15,040 nucleotides of DNA from Chloroflexota bacterium (lineage in GTDB: Bacteria > Chloroflexota > Dehalococcoidia > UBA2979). The notes beneath the pieces are model-generated. The model was not told the origin of the DNA. It ran no database searches and saw only the letters and a program-made list of their open reading frames with translations. Of the stretch, positions 1 to 6,592 are shown one piece after another (the stretch's first letter is position 1; each line of letters opens with the position of its first letter). Location of the stretch: contig VGPB01000027.1 in NCBI GenBank assembly GCA_016875695.1, forward strand, positions 1 through 15,040, read 5' to 3'. A program made the translations under genes and the position numbers.

Positions 1-216
1 CACGTACTCGCCCACGCCGCACCCCAGGTCTAGCACGCGCCTGCCCTCGAGCCGCGCGAAGCGCTCGATCATCGCCAGCCGGCGCTCCTGGCCGGAGCGC
101 CACACGAAGCTCGGATTGCCCAGCCGCGCCGCGTCCGGCGCGCCGTCCGGCAGTTCCGGCGCAGCCGGCGCCCCGGCGTCCGGCGGGACGGCCGCGCTGG
201 AACGATCCCCGGGCAT
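1..216 (-). CDS. class I SAM-dependent methyltransferase, N-terminal part (cut by window edge)
   Basis: Only the first 72 codons are present; the gene runs off the left edge. After a Pro/Ala-rich, probably disordered N-terminus of about 30 residues, the frame reads into VLDLGCGVGEYV (residues 61-72). This is the glycine-rich motif I that binds S-adenosylmethionine in class I (Rossmann-fold) methyltransferases. The ATG at 216 is preceded by GGAGG (minus strand, complement of 225-229) with 8 bases between, which supports this start. The gene is divergent from gatC, and the 118 bases between them must hold both promoters. The acceptor substrate cannot be told from this fragment; the spacing from start to motif I would suit small-molecule or glycan-associated methyltransferases. 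Family assignment is fairly safe, specific function unknown. Confidence 0.75.
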   Translation of the reverse strand, partial: MPGDRSSAAVPPDAGAPAAPELPDGAPDAARLGNPSFVWRSGQERRLAMIERFARLEGRRVLDLGCGVGEYV

Positions 217-300
217 GGACGTTACCTCCGCCGGCGGACGCTTCGCGCGTCGCTGCCGCGACGGCGCACGAGGCCGGGTGCGTGGCTGCACCTCGCAGCC

Positions 301-306
301 TATAGT
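301..306 (+). promoter_or_regulatory. possible -10 element for the gatCA cluster
   Basis: TATAGT is one base away from the consensus TATAAT and stands out in very GC-rich DNA, 28 bases before the gatC ATG. No convincing -35 hexamer is seen 16-18 bases upstream. This is inferred from position and composition only. Confidence 0.3.
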
Positions 307-334
307 TACTCACACGCCAGCTAGAGGAGCCATC

Positions 335-622
335 ATGGCGCTCTCGCATTCCGAGGTGTGGCACATCGCCCGCCTCGCGCGCATTGGCCTTTCTGACGCC
401 GAAGCCGACCGGCTCCGCGAGCAGCTGTCGACGATCCTCGAACACTTCCAGTCGTTGAACGCATACGACACCGACGGGGTTCCACCCACCGCCCAGACCT
501 TCGACCTCACCACCGTCGAGCGCGCGGACGAGCCCCGCCCCACCGCCGGCGCCGAGCTCGTGCTGGCCAACGCCCCGCGCCGCGAGGGTGACTTCCTGCG
601 CGTGCGCGCCGTGCTGGAATAG
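335..622 (+). CDS. gatC: Asp-tRNA(Asn)/Glu-tRNA(Gln) amidotransferase subunit C
   Basis: A 95-residue protein of the usual GatC length, matching the family along its whole length: an N-terminal VWHIARLARIGLSDAEADRL helix, LSTILEHFQSLNAYDTDGVPPT in the middle, and the LANAPRREGDFLRVRAVLE tail. GatC wraps around and stabilises GatA at the interface with GatB in the GatCAB complex. That complex converts mischarged Glu-tRNA(Gln) or Asp-tRNA(Asn) to the amidated form in the cytoplasm. The ATG at 335 has GGAG at 326-329 (5-base spacer), and the family alignment begins at this Met; the open frame upstream to 116 has shadow-like composition. gatA begins 6 bases after the stop, so the two are surely co-transcribed. 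Confidence 0.95.
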   Translation: MALSHSEVWHIARLARIGLSDAEADRLREQLSTILEHFQSLNAYDTDGVPPTAQTFDLTTVERADEPRPTAGAELVLANAPRREGDFLRVRAVLE

Positions 623-628
623 CTGCGC

Positions 629-2137
629 ATGGCCGACGGCGCAGACCCCACCCCCGGCGCGCTGCTCGACGCCCCCGTGCATGAGCAGGCCTGCGCGCTG
701 CGGGCCGGCGCCGTCACCGCTCGCGCCCTCGCCGAGGCAACGCTCGCGCGCGTGCGCGCGCAGGAGCCCGCGCTGCACGCCTACATCACGCTCACGCCCG
801 AGCTTGCCCTCGCAGCGGCCGAGGCCGCCGACCAGCGCCTGCGCCGTGGCGACGCCGCCCCGCTCACCGGCATCCCGATCGCCGTCAAGGACCTGCTCTC
901 CACGTGCGACGCCGAGACGACTGCCGGCTCTGCGATGCTCCGCGGGTTCCGCCCGATCGTGGACTGCACGGTCGTCGCCAGGCTGCGCGCGGCCGGCGCC
1001 GTGATGGTCGGCAAGGCCAACCTCGATGAGTTCGCCATGGGCTCCTCGACCGAGTACTCGGCGTACGGGTCGACCCGCAACCCGTGGGACCTCGAGCGCG
1101 TGCCCGGCGGCTCGTCGGGCGGCTCGGCCGCCACCGTCGCCGCGGGCGGCGTGCCGCTCGCGCTCGGCACCGACACCGGCGGCTCGATCCGCCAGCCCGC
1201 CGCGCTCTGCGGCATCCTCGGCCTCAAGCCCACCTACGGCCGCGTCAGCCGCTTCGGCGTCATCGCCTTCGCCTCGTCGCTCGAACAGGTGGGCCCGTTC
1301 GCGCGCGACGCCGAGGACCTCGGCCTGCTGCTCGGCGCCATCGCCGGGCACGACCCGCTCGACGCGACGACGGCGCCGCTGCCGGTTCCCGACTACACCG
1401 CCGATCTCGCCCGTGGTATCGAGGGCCTGCGCGTCGGCGTGCCGCGCGAGCTGCTCGGCGAAGGGCTCGAGCCGGGCGTGCGCGAGGCCGTCGAGGCTGC
1501 ACTCGCGCAGCTCGCCGCTCTCGGCGCGCGCATCGACCGCGACGTGTCGCTGCCCTCGGTCGGCGCCTCGCTGCCGGTGTACTACCTGATCGCCCCGTCG
1601 GAAGCATCCGCGAACCTCGCGCGCTACGACGGCGTCAAGTACGGCTACAGCGCGCACGACGGCCCCGGCATGTGGGACGACATGGAGCAGACGCGCGACC
1701 GCGGCTTCGGCGACGAGGTTAAGCGCCGCATCATGATCGGCACCTACGCGCTCTCCGCCGGCTACTACGACGCCTACTACCTCAAGGCGCAGAAGGTGCG
1801 CACGCTCATCCGCCGCGAGTTCGAGGCCGCGCTCGCCACGCACGACCTGCTGCTCACGCCGACCACCCCGGGCGTCGCGTTCCGGCTCGGCGAGAAGCTC
1901 GGCGATCCGCTCGCGATGTACCTGTCCGACCTCTTCACGCTCCCGGTCAACATCGCGGGTCTGCCGGCCGCCAGCATTCCCTGCGGCTTCGCGGAAGGCT
2001 TGCCGGTGGGCATGCAGCTGATCGGCCGCGCCTTCGAGGAATCGACCATCCTGCGCGCGGCGCACGCGTACGCCACCGTGACGGACTGGCACCTCCGGCG
2101 CCCCGGCGCCGTCGCCGCCGCTGCGATGCCCTCGTGA
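629..2137 (+). CDS. gatA: Asp-tRNA(Asn)/Glu-tRNA(Gln) amidotransferase subunit A
   Basis: A 502-residue amidase-signature protein, typical GatA length. GatA hydrolyses glutamine and passes ammonia through a tunnel to GatB. The amidase Ser-cisSer-Lys triad is visible: Lys87 in GIPIAVKDLL, cis-Ser162 in VPGGSSGGSAA, and nucleophile Ser186 in TDTGGSIRQPA. Spacings of 24 and 99 residues equal those of the characterised Staphylococcus aureus GatA. GatA-specific stretches NLDEFAMGSSTEYSAYG (131-147), LKPTYGRVSRFG and the C-terminal LPVNIAGLPAASIPCGF distinguish it from general amidases. It begins 6 bases after gatC with only a weak GGAA upstream, so coupling is likely. It ends in GTGA, which overlaps the next start. 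gatB is not in the window, so the complex needs a copy elsewhere. Confidence 0.97.
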   Translation: MADGADPTPGALLDAPVHEQACALRAGAVTARALAEATLARVRAQEPALHAYITLTPELALAAAEAADQRLRRGDAAPLTGIPIAVKDLLSTCDAETTAGSAMLRGFRPIVDCTVVARLRAAGAVMVGKANLDEFAMGSSTEYSAYGSTRNPWDLERVPGGSSGGSAATVAAGGVPLALGTDTGGSIRQPAALCGILGLKPTYGRVSRFGVIAFASSLEQVGPFARDAEDLGLLLGAIAGHDPLDATTAPLPVPDYTADLARGIEGLRVGVPRELLGEGLEPGVREAVEAALAQLAALGARIDRDVSLPSVGASLPVYYLIAPSEASANLARYDGVKYGYSAHDGPGMWDDMEQTRDRGFGDEVKRRIMIGTYALSAGYYDAYYLKAQKVRTLIRREFEAALATHDLLLTPTTPGVAFRLGEKLGDPLAMYLSDLFTLPVNIAGLPAASIPCGFAEGLPVGMQLIGRAFEESTILRAAHAYATVTDWHLRRPGAVAAAAMPS

Positions 2138-3363
2138 CCGCGCCCGGCGGCGAGCGCGCTCCGCTCGACGGTACGCACCGCGCGCACCGCGGCGCGATCT
2201 CGCAGACCGTGGCGGCGCTGCCGGCCTCCGGCATCCGCCGCTTCTTCGAGCTGTTGGACTCCATGGACGGCGTGATCTCGCTCGCCGTCGGTCAGCCAGA
2301 CTTCAGCACTCCAGACCAGATCACGCGCGCCGCCGCGGACGCCGTGCTCGCGGGCCACACCGGCTACACGAGCAACTACGGGCTCATCGAGCTGCGCGAG
2401 ACGCTTAGCCGCCAGCTGGAGCGGCTCTACGGCGTGCGCTACGCCCCCGAGCGCGAGCTGCTGCTGACCACCGGCGTCTCCGAGGCGCTCGACATCGCCG
2501 TGCGCGCGCTCGTCGATCGCGACGACGAGGTGCTCGTGCCCGAGCCCGGCTACGTCGCCTACGAGCCCGTGATCCTGCTCGCCGGCGCGCGCTACACGCC
2601 CGTCCCCACCTACGCGCGCGACGGCTTCGCCGTCACCGCTGACGCCCTGCGCGAGAAGCTGACCCTCGCCACCAAGGCGCTGCTCATCGGCTACCCCTGC
2701 AACCCCACCGGCGCCGTCATGGACCGCGCCGCGCTCGAAGACATCGCGCGCTTCGCCGTGGAGCACGACCTGCTGGTCATCTCCGACGAGCTCTACGACC
2801 GCCTCGTCTACGGCGTCGAGCACGTGTGCTTCAGCTCGATCCCCGGCATGCAGGAGCGCACGGTGCTGCTCGGCGGCTTCTCGAAGGCCTACGCGATGAC
2901 CGGGTGGCGGCTCGGCTACGTCGCCGCACCGGCGCCGCTGCTCGAAGCAATGATGAAGGTGCACCAGTACGTGATGATGTCGGCGCCCACCGCCGCGCAG
3001 TACGCCGGCATCGAGGCGCTGCGCTCCGGCGAGGAGGACGTGCGCGGCATGGTCGGCGAGTACGATCGCCGCCGCCGCCTCGTGCACAGCCGCCTCGTCG
3101 CCATGGGCCTGCCGACGGTCGAGCCGCGCGGCGCGTTCTACGCATTCCCCGACGTCACGCCTAGCGGCCTCGACGACGTCGCGTTCTCGGAGGCGCTGCT
3201 GCTCGAAGAGCGCGTCGCCGTTGTCCCCGGCTCCACGTTCGGCGCAAGCGGCCGCGGCCACATCCGCCTCTGCTACGCCGCCGCCTACGACGACCTGGAG
3301 CAGGCGATGGACCGCATGGAGCGCTTCGTGGCGCGCCGCCGCGCCGGCGTCGGCGCGAAGTGA
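2134..3363 (+). CDS. class I/II PLP-dependent aminotransferase
   Basis: A 409-residue fold-type I aminotransferase (AAT_I family, aspartate/aromatic branch). Key residues can be placed: AVGQPDF at 51-57, Asn190 in PCNPTG, Asp218 and Tyr221 in SDELYD, the PLP-binding Lys251 in GGFSKAYAMTGWRLGY, and carboxylate-binding Arg378 in HIRLCYA. The start is GTG at 2134, sharing the bases GTGA with the gatA stop (4-base overlap), which implies translational coupling. The conserved part begins near residue 21 (AISQTVAALP), leaving a short extra N-terminus, but no better start exists. Substrate is unknown: this branch includes aspartate, aromatic and alanine-type enzymes, and the sequence alone does not decide. 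Its place behind gatCA does not by itself prove a role in tRNA amidation. Confidence 0.9.
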   Translation: MTAPGGERAPLDGTHRAHRGAISQTVAALPASGIRRFFELLDSMDGVISLAVGQPDFSTPDQITRAAADAVLAGHTGYTSNYGLIELRETLSRQLERLYGVRYAPERELLLTTGVSEALDIAVRALVDRDDEVLVPEPGYVAYEPVILLAGARYTPVPTYARDGFAVTADALREKLTLATKALLIGYPCNPTGAVMDRAALEDIARFAVEHDLLVISDELYDRLVYGVEHVCFSSIPGMQERTVLLGGFSKAYAMTGWRLGYVAAPAPLLEAMMKVHQYVMMSAPTAAQYAGIEALRSGEEDVRGMVGEYDRRRRLVHSRLVAMGLPTVEPRGAFYAFPDVTPSGLDDVAFSEALLLEERVAVVPGSTFGASGRGHIRLCYAAAYDDLEQAMDRMERFVARRRAGVGAK

Positions 3364-3370
3364 GCGGAGC

Positions 3371-4111
3371 GTGACCACCGGCGACGGTCCCGGCGGCGAC
3401 GGCGGCAGCGGCGAGGCGTTCGGCGACGCCCCCACCGGCGACCTCGTCATCTCGATCCAGCGCGTGCACGCGCAGCCCACCGAGATCACCGGCTGCTTCG
3501 AGCTCCGGCTGGACACCACGCGCGGCGAGATTACCGGCTACCTTCATCCCTGCGAGGGGCGCACCGGCTGCGTGATCTTCCTCGGCGGCGCCGCCGGCGG
3601 CGTCGACGGACCCGCCGACGCCGTCTACCTGCGGCTCGCGCAGGCGCTCGTCGCGAAGGGCGTCACCTCGCTGCGCCTGCAGTACCGCGAGCCGGGCGAG
3701 TTCACTGAGTGCGTGCTCGACACGCTCGCGGGCTGCTCGTTCCTCAAGGGCATCGGCGGCGAGGCCGCCGTGCTCGTCGGCCACTCCTTCGGCGGCGCCG
3801 TCGCCATCAAGGCTGGCGAGCTCTCCCCGCTCGTTAACTTCGTCGTCGCCATGTCCTCGCAGCGCTTCGGCACCCAGGACGTCGAGCGCCTGCACAAGCC
3901 GCTGCTGCTCGTGCACGGGGAGGCCGACGACGTGCTCCTGCCCCAGGCCTCGGAAGACATCTTCGGGCGGGCCCAGGAGCCGAAGCGGCTGATCCTGCTA
4001 CCCGGCACCGGCCATGCGCTGCGCGAGAGCGCCGATGATGTCTACCGCATCCTGGAGCAGGCGATCACCGACGTCGTCGGCAACGAGTCGCCCGCGGCCG
4101 GCAGCACGTAG
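3371..4111 (+). CDS. alpha/beta hydrolase family protein
   Basis: About 246 residues. The nucleophile elbow is VGHSFGGA with Ser139, followed by the probable acid Asp186 in VHGEADDVLLP and His215 in PGTGHALRE, a complete alpha/beta-hydrolase triad. CVIFLGGAAGG (67-77) would supply the oxyanion-hole strand-loop. The layout resembles dienelactone-hydrolase/BAAT-like cytoplasmic hydrolases; no signal peptide or lid domain is obvious. The start is uncertain. GTG at 3371, 7 bases after the aminotransferase stop, is the best placed, but the GGAG at 3366-3369 leaves only one base of spacing. The first 25 residues are Gly/Asp-rich and not conserved-looking, so a later start is possible. It is probably the last gene of the gatC-led transcript. 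Substrate unknown. Confidence 0.82.
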   Translation: MTTGDGPGGDGGSGEAFGDAPTGDLVISIQRVHAQPTEITGCFELRLDTTRGEITGYLHPCEGRTGCVIFLGGAAGGVDGPADAVYLRLAQALVAKGVTSLRLQYREPGEFTECVLDTLAGCSFLKGIGGEAAVLVGHSFGGAVAIKAGELSPLVNFVVAMSSQRFGTQDVERLHKPLLLVHGEADDVLLPQASEDIFGRAQEPKRLILLPGTGHALRESADDVYRILEQAITDVVGNESPAAGST

Positions 4112-4148
4112 CGCGCTAACCCTATCACTGCGAGCCGCCCGGGCGGCC

Positions 4149-4154
4149 TATAAT
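4149..4154 (+). promoter_or_regulatory. -10 element upstream of the citrate synthase gene
   Basis: A perfect TATAAT in DNA of about 75% GC, 38 bases after the hydrolase stop and 136 bases before the citrate synthase ATG. No good -35 hexamer lies 16-18 bases upstream (TCACTG at 4125-4130 is the nearest), so it may rely on other contacts. It implies a leader of about 130 bases with GC-rich inverted repeats, for example GAGCGC (4160-4165) with GCGCTC further on. Confidence 0.5.
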
Positions 4155-4280
4155 GCCGCCGAGCGCGAGCCTCGGCGCCGGCGCTCGGCGCCGCCCGGGG
4201 CCGCAGGATGCGCGGCGGGGCGCATCCGCGCTACGGAGGGCCTGCGGCGCGGCAGCCGCGTGCCACTGCGGGCGTAGCCG

Positions 4281-4285
4281 GGAGG
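4281..4285 (+). promoter_or_regulatory. Shine-Dalgarno that fixes the citrate synthase start
   Basis: GGAGG followed by 5 bases and ATG at 4291. It selects this ATG over the in-frame ATG at 4153, which lies on the TATAAT element. Confidence 0.8.
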
Positions 4286-4290
4286 AACCG

Positions 4291-5442
4291 ATGGCGCTGG
4301 ACACGCATGCGATGAGCCCCGGGCTGGAAGGCGTCCCGATCGCGCAGTCCGCCATCTCGCTCGTCGATGGCGAGGCCGGGCAGCTCTACTACCGCGGCTA
4401 CTCCATCGAGGAACTGACCGCGCAGTGCCGCTTCGAAGAAGTCGTCGCGCTGCTTTTCGATGGCGAGCTGCCCGACGCCGGCCGCCTCGCCGAGATCACC
4501 GAGCAGCTCGAGGCCGGTCGCGCGCTTAGCGATGGCCAGATCGAGCTCGCCCGCCAGGCCGCGAAGCTCGCGCACCCGATGTTCGCGCTGCAGGGCGCGA
4601 TCGCCGCGCTCGGCCCGAAGCGCAACGACTTCGACCAGCGCCAGGAGGACTTCCCGGGCGCCGCGGAGCGCGGCATCCAGCTCATCGGGCAGGTCGGCCA
4701 CCTCACCGGCGTGCTCGCGCAGGCCGTCGCCGGGCGGCCTTACGAGGGCCCCCGCCCCGGCGAGGCCCACGCCGCGATGATGCTGCGCATGCTCACGGGC
4801 GCCGAGCCCTCCGCGCTCCACGAGCGCACCATGAACGCGTTGCTGATCCTGCAGGCCGACCACAGCGCCGGGAACGCCTCGACGTTTACCACACGCGTCG
4901 TCACGTCCACGAAGGCAGACCCCGTCACCGCGATCTCCGCCGCCGTCGGCGCGCTCTCCGGCCCCGCCCACGGCGGCGCCAACGAGGCCTCGCTGCGCCT
5001 GTTCATGGACATCGGCTCGCCCGCGCGCGCGGAGGCCGATGTCAACCGCATGCTCGCCGAGCGCGCCAAGATCCCGGGCTTCGGCCACCGCGTGTACCGC
5101 GTGAAGGACCCCCGCTCCGCCGTAATCCAGCGCCTTGCCGGCGAGGTCATCACCCGCCAGCGCGAGCGCGACCTCTACGACATCGCGCTCACCGTCGAGC
5201 GTGTTGTCGGCGACCGCCTCGGGCCGCGTGGGCTGTGGCCCAACGTCGACCTGTTCTCCGGCTGCGTGTTCGCGGCGCTCGACATCCCCATCGACTTCTT
5301 CACGCCTTGCTTCGCCGCCTCGCGCACCGCGGGTTGGGTGGTGCACATGAAGGAGCAGCTCGAGTCCGGCAACCGCATCTTCCGCCCCAGCCAGATCTGG
5401 TCCGGCGCCGACCCGCGTCCGATGGCGCGCAGCCTGGCGTAA
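4291..5442 (+). CDS. citrate synthase (type II-like, short form)
   Basis: A 383-residue citrate synthase family protein, the usual length for the short dimeric citrate/2-methylcitrate synthases. It condenses acetyl-CoA (or propionyl-CoA) with oxaloacetate at the TCA entry point. The N-terminus reads SLVDGEAGQLYYRGYSIEEL, as in the family. Catalytic and binding residues are visible: His191 in QADHSAGNASTF, His227 in SGPAHGGANE, the IPGFGHRVYRVKDPR loop (261-275) with His266, and Asp320 in NVDLFSG. The stretch after His191 differs from the common DHEhNAST form by one extra residue. Start chosen from the strong GGAGG. Citrate and 2-methylcitrate synthase cannot be separated reliably by eye; no prp genes are nearby, which favours citrate synthase. 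It has its own promoter and stands alone. Confidence 0.93.
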   Translation: MALDTHAMSPGLEGVPIAQSAISLVDGEAGQLYYRGYSIEELTAQCRFEEVVALLFDGELPDAGRLAEITEQLEAGRALSDGQIELARQAAKLAHPMFALQGAIAALGPKRNDFDQRQEDFPGAAERGIQLIGQVGHLTGVLAQAVAGRPYEGPRPGEAHAAMMLRMLTGAEPSALHERTMNALLILQADHSAGNASTFTTRVVTSTKADPVTAISAAVGALSGPAHGGANEASLRLFMDIGSPARAEADVNRMLAERAKIPGFGHRVYRVKDPRSAVIQRLAGEVITRQRERDLYDIALTVERVVGDRLGPRGLWPNVDLFSGCVFAALDIPIDFFTPCFAASRTAGWVVHMKEQLESGNRIFRPSQIWSGADPRPMARSLA

Positions 5443-5448
5443 CGCCAG
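5434..5448 (+). terminator. hairpin spanning the citrate synthase stop codon
   Basis: CTGGCG-TAA-CGCCAG is a perfect 6-bp inverted repeat whose loop is exactly the TAA stop, followed by only two T. It may stall or protect the 3' end; it is too weak in U to be called a full intrinsic terminator. Confidence 0.3.
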
Positions 5449-5566
5449 TTCGCGTCGTCGAGGTGGTCGCACCACTCCGGCCCGCCTGCTGATCCTGGGC
5501 GACGGTCCGTCGCGCGGGGCACGTTGGCGTCGCTGACAACGACTGTCTTGCCTTGGCGGGAGCCCG

Positions 5567-5620
5567 CCGTTGGCTTCGCCGGGCTAAGCCGAGGCCGTTC
5601 GCTCGAGGGTCGGCCAACGG
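5567..5620. repeat. 8-bp inverted repeat enclosing smaller palindromes
   Basis: CCGTTGGC (5567-5574) pairs perfectly with GCCAACGG (5613-5620). Inside are GGCCG (5593-5597) with CGGCC (5611-5615) and GGCTT/AAGCC pairs as alternative foldings. Just upstream GGCGG-GAGC-CCGCC (5555-5568) forms another small hairpin. Transcribed, it would be a structured element of about 54 bases; function unknown. Confidence 0.4.
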
Positions 5621-5641
5621 GGAGCGTGAGCGGCGCAGCCA

Positions 5642-5703
5642 GGCGCAGCCCCTCGCTGGGGAAGGGCGGGCGGGTGGGTCCCCCCCGGACCGGAGGGCCG
5701 TCC
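5642..5703 (+). repeat. dispersed intergenic repeat, copy 1
   Basis: It shares with 8114-8174, in the same order and orientation, the exact blocks GGCGCAGCCCCTCGC (15 bases), GGCGGGCGGGT and AGGGCCGTCC, with small indels between. Both copies lie in gene-free gaps. Confidence 0.6.
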
Positions 5704-5710
5704 TCACCTT

Positions 5711-5750
5711 CCGCGGCCGCTCTGCCAGCGAAGCTTGCGGGCGGCCGCGG
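5711..5750. terminator. perfect 10-bp GC inverted repeat between convergent genes
   Basis: CCGCGGCCGC (5711-5720) pairs perfectly with GCGGCCGCGG (5741-5750) across a 20-base loop. It lies 15 bases beyond the IMPase stop (minus) and between two converging genes, where a bidirectional terminator would be expected. No T-run follows on either strand. Confidence 0.4.
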
Positions 5751-5764
5751 CGCCCCTCGCGGCC

Positions 5765-6592
5765 TTAGCGCCAGCGCCGCGCCCCGAAGCGCCTGAGGTA
5801 CTCCGCCACGAGCGCCGGCGCGCCCGCCACCACCCCCTCCGAGCCGATGCGCGCAGGCCCGCCCCTGCGATCGACGATCGTGCCTCCCGCAGCGGGGATC
5901 AGCGCCAGCGCAGCCGCCACGTCCCACGGGTACAGCGCCGCGTGCAGGCACAGGTCCGCGTGCCCGCTCGCCGTCCACGCCAACGCTAGCGCCGCCGAGC
6001 CGATGGTGCGCTCCGCCTGCACCTCCGGCAGCAGCACGCGCAGCGTCTGCTGCATCAGCCGCGCGCGCGCGGCGCGGAAGCCGAGGTCCGCGATCACCAC
6101 TGCATCCTCCAGCCGCGCCACCCTCGACGCCGCGACGCGCCGCCCGCCCGCCCGCACGCCGCGCCCGGGCCCGCCCGCGACCGCCAGCCCGCGGTTCGGG
6201 TCGTACGTCACACCCAGCAGCGCCTCGCCGTCGCGCAGCAGCGCGAGGTTCACGCAGAACAGCGGGATGCCCGACACGAAGTTGCGCGTTCCGTCGAGTG
6301 GGTCGACGACCCACACGTAGCCTTGCGCCGGGTCCGTGTCCGGGCGCGACTCCTCCGCCAGCACCGCGTGGTGTGGGAACGCCTGCGCCAGCCCCGCGAG
6401 GATCAGCGCCTCCGCTGCGTGGTCGGTCTCCGTGACCCAGTTGCGACGCCCCTTGCGCGTCCCCGGTCGCGCCTGCGTCGCCGCGTGCGCGACGAGCGCG
6501 CCGGCCGCACGCGCGAGCTCCTCCGCAATCGCCAGCGCATGCCGGCCGTTCCGCGCGACGGGCAGGCGCGGCGCGCCCGTGCGTTCAGCCAG
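5765..6592 (-). CDS. inositol monophosphatase family protein
   Basis: About 275 residues, the family's usual size. It carries the metal-binding set of Li-sensitive phosphatases: Glu80-Glu81 (AVLAEES), the DPLDGTRNF motif with Asp97 and Asp100, and Asp224 in YPWDVAAALAL near the C-terminus. KGRRNWVTETD (47-57) matches the conserved K...VTEtD start of the fold. It would dephosphorylate inositol-1-phosphate, 3'-phosphoadenosine-5'-phosphate, histidinol phosphate or a similar monoester with Mg2+; which one is not decidable. The start is a problem. No ATG, GTG or TTG occurs in frame between GTG at 6739 (deep inside trpS) and GTG at about residue 78, which is past conserved sequence. I place it tentatively at CTG 6592, overlapping the trpS stop by 8 bases (CTGGCTGA), with GGGG 7 bases upstream. 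It is co-transcribed with trpS. Confidence 0.85.
   Translation of the reverse strand: MAERTGAPRLPVARNGRHALAIAEELARAAGALVAHAATQARPGTRKGRRNWVTETDHAAEALILAGLAQAFPHHAVLAEESRPDTDPAQGYVWVVDPLDGTRNFVSGIPLFCVNLALLRDGEALLGVTYDPNRGLAVAGGPGRGVRAGGRRVAASRVARLEDAVVIADLGFRAARARLMQQTLRVLLPEVQAERTIGSAALALAWTASGHADLCLHAALYPWDVAAALALIPAAGGTIVDRRGGPARIGSEGVVAGAPALVAEYLRRFGARRWR

Larger units (their letters stand above)
5443..5764. other. gene-free gap between convergent genes, rich in inverted repeats
   Basis: This stretch of 322 bases separates the converging citrate synthase and IMPase genes. I see no reading frame with believable codon use. It contains the inverted repeats at 5567-5620 and 5711-5750 and one copy of the dispersed repeat (5642-5703). 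Its likely role is 3'-end formation for both genes. Confidence 0.6.

Noticed and set aside
116..334. N-terminal extension of gatC
   Set aside because: Low-complexity translation overlapping the divergent methyltransferase; ATG 335 has a good GGAG and fits the family start.
1777..3519. 580-codon minus-strand open frame antisense to gatA and the aminotransferase
   Set aside because: Low-complexity Arg/Ala/Val/His composition typical of the antisense of GC-rich genes; the plus-strand genes are clear family members.
4231..5475. 414-codon minus-strand open frame antisense to citrate synthase
   Set aside because: Mirror composition of the citrate synthase codons; no independent motif or start signal.
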